Positions 25,820 through 34,126 are shown, counted from the stretch's first letter. The stretch: 64,000 nt of DNA from Ruminococcus flavefaciens (GCA_002373775.1 DFJW01000113.1:1-64000); one strand, 5' to 3'. Program-made: numbers and translations. The notes: generated by a model not told the origin, from the sequence alone.

Positions 25820-26498
25820 CGTCCTTCACTTTATTGCCGATATAGCTGCACACCTTGTCGATCTGCTCGCAGAAGTCACCGCCGAAACAATCATCGAAAA
25901 ATGCGCTTCCTATAGTGAATGCCCATGGTGAGCATTCGCAGAGCTCGTCCAGTCTTTCGTAGCTGTTCACACTTCCGGCTATACATACCGGTGCATCCAC
26001 CTCAGCTGCAAAGCGGCGGTTCAGTTCGGCAGCATCGCCGGTATAGCGATAGCCGAGAAGATCTATGCCGTATGCACCTTTGGAGATATACTCACGGGCT
26101 TCAGCGATCATGCCTTCGATAGTTCCTTCCAGCACGGAAGGTCTGCCCGTTACTCTGCCTACAAACGGCATATACTTTATGCCGCGTTCCTTGCAGAATG
26201 TGTTCACGGAATCGAAAAAAAGCGTACCCATGAGTATATCGCATCCGCACTCCGCTGCCATCCGTGCACCTTCAAGGCATTCATCTTCGGTATAAGCCAC
26301 CACTTCCAGCACCGTTGTCTTGCCGCATTTTTTCATATAGCCGAAAAGTTCCTTCATCTGGCTGAACGGCAGTGCCTTTTCTTTGAATCCCCAGTAACGT
26401 GCGGCTGAATCCCGGCACTCACTGAAGATCTCACTTGCATTTTTCACGGTGCAGTCATTGTAAGTGAGCATGACTATAAGTTCTGGTTTTCCTTTCAA
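25800..26498 (-). CDS. Putative TIM-barrel protein, first gene of the PqqD/ABC operon
   Basis: 232 residues, not firmly recognised. Repeated beta-alpha units with a glycine-rich end (APVCIAGSVNSYERLDEL, then AFTIGSAFFDDCF) recall phosphate-binding TIM barrels such as NanE, TrpF and HisA, and VLEVVAYTEDECLEGARMAA fits an inner strand and helix. The start is a TTG (26496-26498) with GGGGGA at good distance; the next ATG is nine codons in and has no close ribosome site. A consensus promoter lies just upstream, marking it as the operon leader. Confidence 0.55.
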   Translation of the reverse strand: MKGKPELIVMLTYNDCTVKNASEIFSECRDSAARYWGFKEKALPFSQMKELFGYMKKCGKTTVLEVVAYTEDECLEGARMAAECGCDILMGTLFFDSVNTFCKERGIKYMPFVGRVTGRPSVLEGTIEGMIAEAREYISKGAYGIDLLGYRYTGDAAELNRRFAAEVDAPVCIAGSVNSYERLDELCECSPWAFTIGSAFFDDCFGGDFCEQIDKVCSYIGNKVKDGEPALV

Positions 26499-26537
26499 GT
26501 TTTTTCCCCCAATATGATTTCTATATGTTAGTATAAC

Positions 26538-26566
26538 ATTGTATCATAATTATGGATATTTGTCAA
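26538..26566 (-). promoter_or_regulatory. Promoter of the eight-gene PqqD/ABC operon
   Basis: On the minus strand TTGACA (26561-26566) and TACAAT (26538-26543) are 17 bases apart. All eight genes down to 20174 are overlapping or within 26 bases, with no other terminator seen. Confidence 0.8.
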
Positions 26567-26596
26567 ATAATACAGCAGAGTATCATTGCCGCTTAA

Positions 26597-26760
26597 CGCG
26601 GATGTGATCTGCGAAAGGCAAATATTTTTCCGCGTCTCTTGCCATTTCTTGAATTATATGCTATAAGCAGCGTGACGCTGCACCCTTGATCGCGGATGAG
26701 TTTTTTGAACGGCAGATATTTTTCCGCGTCTCTTGCTATTTCTTGAATTATATGCTATAA
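26597..26760 (+). repeat. Two direct copies of a 70-bp promoter unit
   Basis: Copies at 26597-26666 and 26691-26760 share CGCGGATG at the start, a central TTTTTCCGCGTCTCTTGC, and TTTCTTGAATTATATGCTAT near the end. They differ mainly in the stretch after CGCGGATG. Each copy holds a CGCGGA/TCCGCG inverted pair and a sigma-A promoter. Between them lies the 15-base palindrome GCAGCGTGACGCTGC (26667-26681). Confidence 0.9.
26639..26667 (+). promoter_or_regulatory. Upstream promoter of the duplicated unit (P1)
   Basis: TTGCCA (26639-26644), 17-base spacer, TATAAG (26662-26667). The palindrome at 26667-26681 would cover its start site. Confidence 0.6.
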
Positions 26761-26761
26761 T
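26733..26761 (+). promoter_or_regulatory. Downstream promoter of the duplicated unit (P2)
   Basis: TTGCTA (26733-26738), 17-base spacer, TATAAT (26756-26761) with extended -10 TG. This copy drives the P-type ATPase gene at 26817. Confidence 0.72.
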
Positions 26762-26816
26762 ATGTCAAGGCATTAATGCGTAGGCATACATTTGTATTGC
26801 GAGGTATTTTAACATA

Positions 26817-29201
26817 ATGAAAAACGAGATAGTCGTACATTCAGAACCACCCAAGAGAATACGCGCTGACATCGACACCGGTCTTACTTCCGAACAGGTC
26901 AGCGCCAGAAAAGCGGAGGGCTATGACAACAAACCCGTCGAATCCCCTTCAAAGACTACAAAGGAGATCTTCACCAGCAATATCTTCACATATTTCAACT
27001 TCCTTTTCATCGTACTTGCCGTATTTCTTGTTGCGGCAGGCTACTACAGGGACATCTCTTTCCTCCCTGTCATAATGGCGAATACGCTCATCGGTATCAT
27101 TCAGGAGCTGAAATCCAAATCCACTCTTGATAAACTCACCGTACTCAATGCGCCGGTCACTACTGTAATACGCGACGGGCAGAAGAGCACAGTCCCTTCT
27201 CGGGAACTCGTTCTCGATGATATCGCCGTTTTCAGCGCAGGCAATCAGATAAGTGCCGATGCTGTCGTAGTCAGCGGTGAAGTATCCGTAAACGAATCCC
27301 TCCTCACCGGCGAATCAGATGAGATAGCAAAACACCGCGGTGACAAGCTGATGTCAGGAAGCTATATCGTGTCAGGCTCCTGCCGGGCAAGGCTTGAAAA
27401 AGTCGGAAAGGATTCTTATATCTCAAAGCTCACACTTCAGGCGAAGAAGTCACGCAAAGGTGAACAGTCGGAAATGATACGTTCCCTTAACAGGATAGTC
27501 AAATTCGCAGGTATTATCATCATCCCTATAGGTGCGCTCATATTCGGTCAGAGCTACAGCCTCACCGGTGAAGTCAAAGAGAGCGTCCGCTCAATGGTCG
27601 CTTCTGTCATCGGAATGATACCGGAAGGTCTGTTCCTAATAGCCAGCGCCACACTTGCTGTCAGCGCCATGAGACTCGCTTACGATAAGGTGCTTGTCCA
27701 TGATATGAAATGTATCGAGACTCTCGCCCGCGTAGATGTGCTCTGCGTTGACAAGACCGGTACTATAACCGAAAACGTGATGCAGGTCATGGATCTCATC
27801 CCGGCTTACAGCGATTATCCGATCGAAGAGATAAACGGTCTGCTCAGCGATTTTGCTGCCGCTCAGGCTGCGGATAACGAGACCATGCGGGCTATCAAGA
27901 ACTATTTCAAGAGACCTGCCGGCAAATCTGCCGTCAGCCACACCGGATTCTCCTCCGAATTCAAGTACAGCAGCGTCACCTTCAATGACGGTTCATTTGT
28001 ACTCGGTGCTCCCGATTTCATACTCGGCGAGCATTTCGATGAACACCGCAAGACCATAGAAGCTAACAGCCGCAAGGGATACCGTGTGCTCGCTTTCGGC
28101 TCTTACAGAGGCACTCCCGACGGAAAGGCGCTCAGCTGCCCTATCTCGCCTATATGCTTTGTCATCCTCGCCAATCCGATCCGTAAGGATGCTCCGGATA
28201 CATTCAGGTATTTCGATGAACAGGGCGTTGCTATAAAGGTAATATCCGGCGATAACCCCGTCACTGTTTCAGAAGTCGCAAAGCAGGCAGGAATCAGGCA
28301 TGCTGCTGACTATGTTGACGCTTCCACTCTGACCACTGATGAATCTATCAATGACGCTATAATGCGCTATACCGTTTTCGGAAGAGTTACTCCGGATCAG
28401 AAGCGCAAATTCGTTAAGGCACTAAAAAAGAACGGCAAGACCGTCGCAATGACCGGCGACGGCGTAAACGATGTTCTCGCACTCAAGGATGCGGACTGTT
28501 CCGTTGCTATGGCTTCGGGAAGTGATGCTGCCTGTCAGGCTGCACAGCTGGTGCTCCTTGAATCCGATTTTTCCAAAATGCCGAACGTTGTTCTGGAAGG
28601 AAGAAAGGTCGTGAACAACCTTGAACGTTCCGGAAGTCTCTTCCTTGTAAAGAATATCTTCTCACTCATACTCTCACTGATAACCCTCGGTTTCGGCATA
28701 GCTTATCCGCTGAAGCCTTCACAGCTCACTCTCATAAGCCTTTTCACCATCGGCATCCCCGGACTTTTCCTCTCGCAGATGCCCAACAAGGAACTCATCA
28801 AAGGCAAATTCATGACCAATATCCTGCTGAAAGCACTTCCTGCCGGTATAACCGACACCGTGATCGTCGGTGCTATGATATACTTCGGAAGTGTATTCGG
28901 AGTCAGTCAGACCGATATCGCGACAGCCTCCACCATACTCCTCAGCATTGTAGGTCTCATGATAGTATTCCAGATAAGCAAGCCTATGGATGTTTACAAA
29001 ATGTGGCTGTGGGTATTCTGTGCCCTCGGTCTTGTGTTCTGCATGATATTCGTAAACGACTTCTTTGATATCACTGCAATGTCACCGAGAGCTGTACTGC
29101 TCTGCGTGAACTTCACCGTTGTGGCTGAACCTCTTATGCGTTACCTCACTCTTGGCATCAGCAAGATACGAGAACTGTTCACCAAGATACAGAAAGCCTG
29201 A
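26817..29201 (+). CDS. Cation-transporting P-type ATPase (CtpE-like)
   Basis: 794 residues. Phosphorylation motif DKTGT with Asp at residue 312, actuator motif LTGESDE, hinge motif MTGDGVNDVLALKDADCSVA and about ten membrane spans. The fourth span carries GMIPEGLFLIAS, a PEGL motif typical of P2-type pumps and of the CtpE group, where calcium transport has been shown for the mycobacterial member. No N-terminal heavy-metal domain is present. The duplicated promoter and palindromes upstream suggest ion-dependent control. Calcium is the best guess for the ion, but magnesium or manganese is possible. Confidence 0.92.
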   Translation: MKNEIVVHSEPPKRIRADIDTGLTSEQVSARKAEGYDNKPVESPSKTTKEIFTSNIFTYFNFLFIVLAVFLVAAGYYRDISFLPVIMANTLIGIIQELKSKSTLDKLTVLNAPVTTVIRDGQKSTVPSRELVLDDIAVFSAGNQISADAVVVSGEVSVNESLLTGESDEIAKHRGDKLMSGSYIVSGSCRARLEKVGKDSYISKLTLQAKKSRKGEQSEMIRSLNRIVKFAGIIIIPIGALIFGQSYSLTGEVKESVRSMVASVIGMIPEGLFLIASATLAVSAMRLAYDKVLVHDMKCIETLARVDVLCVDKTGTITENVMQVMDLIPAYSDYPIEEINGLLSDFAAAQAADNETMRAIKNYFKRPAGKSAVSHTGFSSEFKYSSVTFNDGSFVLGAPDFILGEHFDEHRKTIEANSRKGYRVLAFGSYRGTPDGKALSCPISPICFVILANPIRKDAPDTFRYFDEQGVAIKVISGDNPVTVSEVAKQAGIRHAADYVDASTLTTDESINDAIMRYTVFGRVTPDQKRKFVKALKKNGKTVAMTGDGVNDVLALKDADCSVAMASGSDAACQAAQLVLLESDFSKMPNVVLEGRKVVNNLERSGSLFLVKNIFSLILSLITLGFGIAYPLKPSQLTLISLFTIGIPGLFLSQMPNKELIKGKFMTNILLKALPAGITDTVIVGAMIYFGSVFGVSQTDIATASTILLSIVGLMIVFQISKPMDVYKMWLWVFCALGLVFCMIFVNDFFDITAMSPRAVLLCVNFTVVAEPLMRYLTLGISKIRELFTKIQKA

Positions 29202-29318
29202 ATCGCAGCAAAAAGCACAAATCTGATGCAGTATTCTTGTGCAATCTTACAAAATCAATAAAATATAGAAAAAACTTCCCATATCTGAGACATTTATCTT
29301 TACGAGAGGGAATCCAGC

Positions 29319-29366
29319 GCCCGGTATTCTTACTGTATTCCTGAATGCCGGGCAGCACTTTTATCC
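29319..29366 (+). terminator. Hairpin after the ATPase gene, probable terminator
   Basis: GCCCGGTATTC (29319-29329) pairs with GAATGCCGGGC (29343-29353) with one G-U pair, then CTTTTATCC. It separates the ATPase from the serpin gene. A weak promoter-like pair TTGTGC/TAAAAT (29237-29264, 16-base spacer) lies upstream of it, which would make the hairpin a leader element instead. Confidence 0.5.
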
Positions 29367-29415
29367 TGTAATTCTATGATCTGTTTATTATTATTTATGA
29401 AAGGACGTGCTTCTT

Positions 29416-31293
29416 ATGCTACCGATCAATCTGTTTTCAAAGTCACTCGCTGTTCTTATGAGTGCAGCTATACCATTTACCGCAAGTGCAGGAGAGCTTT
29501 CTTCCTTGAAGAAGGAAAGCCTTTCTGAGCGCACTTCGCTTTCTGTAAAAGCTTCATCAGCCGCTATCGCTGCTGAGAAAGGTTATATCACCTATGAAGA
29601 TCTGTATATAACCAATGTCATATATGATAACGACGGCAATAATGTCGAAATGATCGAATTCTTCAATTACACCAGCGGACACGGTTATTTTTCAGTATAC
29701 TGTGACAACTACCTCGATGAGCGCACTACTCAGGATGCTTTAGCAGCAGTTACTCCGGGTACTGTCATAACAATAACTTATGAGCCGCACTACTATGAGT
29801 CATACTGTGAGGAAGACGTTATCAGCAGGGTAGTCAGCCTCAAGATAAAGGGCGTTGAATATGTGGGCGATGTAAATGATGACGGTATCGTCAATATATT
29901 CGACCGCATAGCAATGCAGCAGTACCTCGCAGGCAAACTAACACAGGATGATATCAATGCCGGCAATGCAGATGTAAACGAAGACGGAATCATCGACAAC
30001 ACCGATCTCAAAGAACTGAACGACTATCTCCTCGGCAGAAGCAAGCGATTCAACAGTCCCGGAAAGATAGGCAGTGTAAGGCTCACTCCTGCTGTGACAG
30101 TTCTCAGCGGCAAGGGCAAGGACGCTGATGAGCAATTCGTAAACGCTCAGATGAAGTTCTCCACCGAGCTCTTCAAAGAAGTCGCTAAAGCTGAGGGCAG
30201 CGGAAACATCCTCATCTCTCCCCTGTCTGTAATGACCGCTCTCGCCATGACTGCAAACGGTGCAGATGCCCAGACTCTTGAGGAAATGGAAAATGTCCTC
30301 GGAGACGGCATGGATATCGAAACTCTTGACAAGTACATGGTATCCTATCTCCGCAGACTTACAAACAAAAAGTACAAGGTCGGCAAAACAGAAAAGTCAA
30401 AACTGAAGATAGCAGACTCTGTATGGTTCAGAGATATCGATGCACTTCACGTCAAAGACGAGTTTCTCCAGAAGTGCTCTGATTACTTTGGTGCAGACGC
30501 TTACAAGACCGCTTTCGATGACAGTACAAAATCTGATATCAACAACTGGGTGAATGACGGCACAGAGGGCATGATAAAGGAATTGTTCGGCCGTGATTAC
30601 CAGTTCAGCGATCTGATAATGATGTGCCTTATCAATACAGTCTATTTCGAAGATACATGGGAGAGTAAGTATACCGATTCATATCCCGGAAAATTCACCA
30701 AGGAAGACGGTTCAGCATATACAGTCGATTATCTCTATTCAGACGAATTTGACTACTACAAAATGGATAATGCACAGGCATTCCGCAAAGACTATCAGAA
30801 CGGCGATTTCAGCTTCGTGGGCATCCTTCCGGATGAAGGTATCGGCGTTTATGATTTCGTAAATACTCTTGATCCCGAAACTCTCAGCAAGGAACTCAAA
30901 GTAAATGACCTCGGCAGCGCTGAGCTTCACGTTAAAATGCCTAAATTCAAGTACAATTACTCAACTGATCTCAAGGAGGCTCTCGAAAACATGGGCATGC
31001 CTTCAGCATTTATAAGCCGCGTTGCAGATTTCTCGAATATCTGTGAGCCTGTAGATGATATAAACACGCTCAACATCAGCAGCGTTATCCACAAAACTGC
31101 TATCGAACTCAATGAGAGCGGTACAAAGGCAGCCGCAGTAACTGCTGTTATAATGGATGCTGCAACAGCTGCACCCCGTGAGGTCATCAACCTTGATCTC
31201 GACAGACCTTATGTTTACATGATCGTTGATAACGATACTGACCTCCCCATTTTCATGGGCGTTATCACCGATCCCACACCGAGCTCAAAGTGA
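29416..31293 (+). CDS. Secreted serpin with internal dockerin
   Basis: About 625 residues. After a signal peptide (1-25) and a beta-rich domain (about 45-145) comes a dockerin (about 150-212: DVNDDGIVNIFDRIAMQQY, then DVNEDGIIDNTDLKELNDY), then a full serpin domain to the end (NILISPLSVMTALAMTANGA, NWVNDGTEGMI, VIHKTAIELNESGTKAAAVT). Serpins trap serine or cysteine proteases through their reactive loop; by alignment to the hinge, the scissile bond would lie near DAATAAP, suggesting enzymes that cut after small residues. Dockerin serpins are known in cellulosome producers and may protect the complex. The ATG at 29416 is used because AAAGGA is correctly spaced; a GTG at 29407 is not. Confidence 0.9.
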   Translation: MLPINLFSKSLAVLMSAAIPFTASAGELSSLKKESLSERTSLSVKASSAAIAAEKGYITYEDLYITNVIYDNDGNNVEMIEFFNYTSGHGYFSVYCDNYLDERTTQDALAAVTPGTVITITYEPHYYESYCEEDVISRVVSLKIKGVEYVGDVNDDGIVNIFDRIAMQQYLAGKLTQDDINAGNADVNEDGIIDNTDLKELNDYLLGRSKRFNSPGKIGSVRLTPAVTVLSGKGKDADEQFVNAQMKFSTELFKEVAKAEGSGNILISPLSVMTALAMTANGADAQTLEEMENVLGDGMDIETLDKYMVSYLRRLTNKKYKVGKTEKSKLKIADSVWFRDIDALHVKDEFLQKCSDYFGADAYKTAFDDSTKSDINNWVNDGTEGMIKELFGRDYQFSDLIMMCLINTVYFEDTWESKYTDSYPGKFTKEDGSAYTVDYLYSDEFDYYKMDNAQAFRKDYQNGDFSFVGILPDEGIGVYDFVNTLDPETLSKELKVNDLGSAELHVKMPKFKYNYSTDLKEALENMGMPSAFISRVADFSNICEPVDDINTLNISSVIHKTAIELNESGTKAAAVTAVIMDAATAAPREVINLDLDRPYVYMIVDNDTDLPIFMGVITDPTPSSK

Positions 31294-31404
31294 AACTATA
31301 ACTCCTGACAATTCTCCATTCTTTTATTTTACCTGTGGCGGACTATATGTCCGCCATTCTTTTTTCAGCTGCTGCATGCACAGATCAGGAATGTCCGTTT
31401 GGAG

Positions 31405-31433
31405 TTGATACATTGACAAATGTCTGATATAAT
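31405..31433 (+). promoter_or_regulatory. Promoter of the flavodoxin gene
   Basis: TTGATA (31405-31410), 17-base spacer, TATAAT (31428-31433) with extended -10 TG. Confidence 0.72.
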
Positions 31434-31442
31434 ATAATTGTT

Positions 31443-31492
31443 TTAGGAGACTAACTCCTTATTATTTTGTTTTACAGTTAGCTTATTCTAAC
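31443..31492 (+). promoter_or_regulatory. Inverted repeats in the flavodoxin leader, possible repressor sites
   Basis: TTAGGAGACTAACTCC (31443-31458) contains AGGAG/CTCCT and TTAG/CTAA inverted pairs, and GTTAG/CTAAC (31477-31492) follows. The TTAG...CTAA style recalls DtxR/IdeR-type metal-repressor boxes, which would fit a flavodoxin, but the match is partial. Confidence 0.3.
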
Positions 31493-31507
31493 GGAAAGGA
31501 ACTAAAC

Positions 31508-31930
31508 ATGGCAAAGATCGCAGTAGTATTCTGGAGCGGCACAGGCAACACTGAGGCTATCGCAAACGCAGTAGCTGACGGTGCAAAGGAAAAGGGCGCA
31601 GAAGTTGAGCTTCTCGGTCCCGCTGACTTCAGCGCAGATTCTGTAGACAATTATGACGCTTTCGCATTCGGCTGCCCTGCAATGGGCGCTGAGGTTCTTG
31701 AAGAGGATGAGTTCCAGCCCATGTGGGATGCTGTTGAGTCAAAGCTCAGCGGCAAGAAGATCGTTCTCTTCGGTTCATACGGCTGGGGTGACGGTGAGTG
31801 GATGAGAAACTGGGAAGAGTCAGCTAAGAACGCCGGCGCAGAGATCGCAGCTGAGTCTCTCACTATCAACGAAGCTCCCGATGATGACGGCATCGCTAAG
31901 GCTAAGGCTCTCGGCGCTGCTATCGCTTGA
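31508..31930 (+). CDS. Flavodoxin
   Basis: 140 residues, short-chain flavodoxin length. FWSGTGNTEAIA is the FMN phosphate-binding loop; AFGCPAMGAEVLEEDEF and FGSYGWGDGEWM are the two isoalloxazine-binding loops, with Met and Trp next to the flavin. Flavodoxin carries low-potential electrons in place of ferredoxin, often under iron limitation. It is a one-gene unit with its own promoter and terminators. GGAAAGGAAC precedes the ATG. Confidence 0.97.
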   Translation: MAKIAVVFWSGTGNTEAIANAVADGAKEKGAEVELLGPADFSADSVDNYDAFAFGCPAMGAEVLEEDEFQPMWDAVESKLSGKKIVLFGSYGWGDGEWMRNWEESAKNAGAEIAAESLTINEAPDDDGIAKAKALGAAIA

Positions 31931-31972
31931 CAAATAGCTATCACCATTTTCCAACTTCCATAAGAAACCCGG

Positions 31973-32000
31973 ACCGCGCCCTGAAAACACAGGGCGCGGT
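31973..32000 (+). terminator. GC-rich hairpin after flavodoxin
   Basis: ACCGCGCCCTG (31973-31983) pairs perfectly with CAGGGCGCGGT (31990-32000). Only three T follow, so it may work together with the next hairpin. Confidence 0.6.
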
Positions 32001-32014
32001 TTGCGGTATATATG

Positions 32015-32053
32015 AAAACGGACGGGCAGTATCTACTGTCCGTCCGTTTTATT
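32015..32053 (-). terminator. Bidirectional terminator between flavodoxin and the M23 peptidase
   Basis: A 16-bp stem with one G-U pair (32015-32030 with 32035-32050), starting with AAAA and ending with TTTT, so it can serve both strands. Confidence 0.8.
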
Positions 32054-32056
32054 GTG

Positions 32057-33397
32057 TTACCATGTCGTAGGTTCTGCAAGTGCGTCTCTCATAGACACCA
32101 TATCGAATATGTCAACTGTTCCGTCGCTGTTGAGATCAGCTGCCTTGTACTGTGCTTCGGTAAATGTTCCGCGTCTTACAAGGTAATTCTGGAGAAGTAC
32201 CATATCAGATTCGCTAACCTCTTTATCGCCGTTTATATCGCCTTTTTCAAGAACAGGATCGGGATCTGGATCGGGATCAGGCTGAGGATCCGGATCGGGC
32301 TGAGGCTCTTCTTTCGGATTTCCGACTTTGAAATCCGACTTTACAAGTTCATACTTGTTGCCGAGAGAGTCTTCGGCATTCACTATGTAGGTATAGAATC
32401 CTTCGCTGAGAGCGTTGAAAACGATCTGCTTGTCAAAATAAGTATTCAGGTCATATGAAGTAGTATTGGGCTTTATCTCGCATACCTGAGCTGTCGGCTC
32501 ACCGCTGCGTGTATAAACGCCGCCGCTTATCTTCGCTATAGGATAAACCGACTTTATAACGCCTTTCAGCGAGAATGCTGCACCTATCTGAAGGCTGCCT
32601 GTCGGATAGGTCTGACCGCTTATAGTCATTCCGGGCTTTGCATCCTCAACTTTCTGAAGGTAATCCATTGAGCTGTATCCGGAAACTCCGTTGCATGTCA
32701 CATGCGCCCATTTTCCGTTAGCTTTTGTCACGATGACTTTATCACCGGGATTTATCCTGCCGATGATACTGTATTCAGAACCGTGGCCACTGCGGATATT
32801 CAGATATGTTGTTACGCCTTTGGTAGTATATGTTCCGGCATATGAATCGGAACAGGTGCATTCAGGTGCAGGAGTCGTAGTTCCGGGAGTGCCGTTGTAT
32901 GTAAAATAAGTCTGCGGATCATAATATGTGACACACGGCCAGCCGTTGAGCAGATTATTGCAGATGCCGAAATGCAGATGATATCCCGATGACTGTCCTG
33001 TACTTCCTACAAGCGCTATAGGATCGCCGGCTTTTACAGTCTGTCCTGCTGAAACGAGAAGTGCAGAAGCATGGGCATAGAAAGTATACACGCCGATGTC
33101 CTCATGATATAGGATGACCATATATCCGTAAGCATCTTTCCAGTCCGCTGAGATAACTTTTCCGGGATATGCGGCATAGATATTGGTGTTGCTGTTAGCC
33201 TGAATGTCTATACCGTTATGATAACCGGATACATCATAGGTGTTCCTTGTGCTGTCAAAGGCTGTTGTTATGGTCTTATACTCAGGTTCTACCGGCCATA
33301 CTGCGTCTGTGCCGAATGCAGACATCGCGCCTGCATTTAAAACGAAAAGCACAGCAGAAGCAATACCGGCAGTCACTTTACTTAAAAATCTCTTCAT
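32057..33397 (-). CDS. Secreted M23 peptidase with SH3 domain and dockerin
   Basis: 446 residues. Signal peptide (about 1-28); M23 (LytM) domain about 35-165 with zinc ligands H60 and D64 (YHNGID) and H140/H142 (YHLHFG); bacterial SH3 domain about 190-250 (YLNIRSGHGSEYSIIGRINPG); a further beta domain; an Asp-Pro linker; and a C-terminal dockerin (about 385-446: DINGDKEVSESDMVLLQNY, DLNSDGTVDIFDMVSMRDA). M23 enzymes cut peptidoglycan cross-bridges, so this enzyme would carry wall-lytic activity onto the cellulosome or cell surface. AAGGAG lies ten bases before the ATG. Confidence 0.92.
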   Translation of the reverse strand: MKRFLSKVTAGIASAVLFVLNAGAMSAFGTDAVWPVEPEYKTITTAFDSTRNTYDVSGYHNGIDIQANSNTNIYAAYPGKVISADWKDAYGYMVILYHEDIGVYTFYAHASALLVSAGQTVKAGDPIALVGSTGQSSGYHLHFGICNNLLNGWPCVTYYDPQTYFTYNGTPGTTTPAPECTCSDSYAGTYTTKGVTTYLNIRSGHGSEYSIIGRINPGDKVIVTKANGKWAHVTCNGVSGYSSMDYLQKVEDAKPGMTISGQTYPTGSLQIGAAFSLKGVIKSVYPIAKISGGVYTRSGEPTAQVCEIKPNTTSYDLNTYFDKQIVFNALSEGFYTYIVNAEDSLGNKYELVKSDFKVGNPKEEPQPDPDPQPDPDPDPDPVLEKGDINGDKEVSESDMVLLQNYLVRRGTFTEAQYKAADLNSDGTVDIFDMVSMRDALAEPTTW

Positions 33398-33434
33398 GTG
33401 CTTAAAACTCCTTAAATATAATGAACTGACTTAA

Positions 33435-33463
33435 ATAATAGCACATTTTTATAAAAATGTCAA
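33435..33463 (-). promoter_or_regulatory. Promoter of the dockerin M23 gene with an embedded palindrome
   Basis: On the minus strand TTGACA (33458-33463) and TATTAT (33435-33440) are 17 bases apart. The spacer and part of the -35 form the perfect 18-bp palindrome ACATTTTTATAAAAATGT (33443-33460), a likely operator position. Confidence 0.72.
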
Positions 33464-33565
33464 TGAATTATGCAGCACACCTCAAAACCTCCGCAAACAA
33501 TACAATTTATTGTGCTGTGCCCGCTGTATTTTGGTAACTTAACGCAACATTTCCGGATTTTCATA

Positions 33566-34126
33566 TCATACAGATATGCTTTTTCTTATCCTTCCGGAAA
33601 CAAGCACTGCCAGTATGAGTTTCAGTATATCCGGTATGATAAACGGAATAACACACAGTCTGAGTGCCTTCGCAAGTGTTACTGCGCCATTCTTTCTTGT
33701 GTATATGTACATGAACCATGCTGTTCCAAAAGCATAGCACACGAGAAGTCCGACCAGCATTGCTGCTATGCTTACAGCTAAATGCTTTCCGAATAACTTC
33801 TCAGCTGCCATACATACCAAGGCAATGAATATGAAGCCGATTATATATCCTCCGGTAGCTCCGAACAGAACACCTGCTCCGCCTTTCATGCCTGAGAATA
33901 CAGGAATGCCTACAGCACCCAGAAGTATGTATACAAGTATCGAAAATACTCCCCTGTATCCGCCAAGTATGCCTATCGTACAGAACACCGCAAAGGTCTG
34001 CAATGTAAAAGGCACCTCAGCCGGCACCGATATCCATGAGCATACCGCTGTGACCGCTGCCATCATTGCCATAAGCACCATTTCTTTTGTCGTGAATACG
34101 CTATTCGTCGTCTTGCTTTTCTCCAT
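33566..34126 (-). CDS. bioY: BioY-family biotin transporter (ECF S component)
   Basis: 186 residues with six membrane spans. SWISVPAEVPFTLQTFAVF, GGYRGVFSILVYILLGAVGIPVFSG and FGATGGYIIGFI are BioY hallmarks. BioY binds biotin and works with the shared ECF energy module, which is not encoded here. A consensus promoter and AAGGAGG lie upstream. No clear BirA operator was seen. No biotin synthesis genes are adjacent. Confidence 0.95.
   Translation of the reverse strand: MEKSKTTNSVFTTKEMVLMAMMAAVTAVCSWISVPAEVPFTLQTFAVFCTIGILGGYRGVFSILVYILLGAVGIPVFSGMKGGAGVLFGATGGYIIGFIFIALVCMAAEKLFGKHLAVSIAAMLVGLLVCYAFGTAWFMYIYTRKNGAVTLAKALRLCVIPFIIPDILKLILAVLVSGRIRKSISV

Noticed and set aside
26597-26760. Insertion-sequence ends or attachment sites
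   Set aside because: The copies are direct repeats containing promoters; no transposase or integrase gene lies between or near them.
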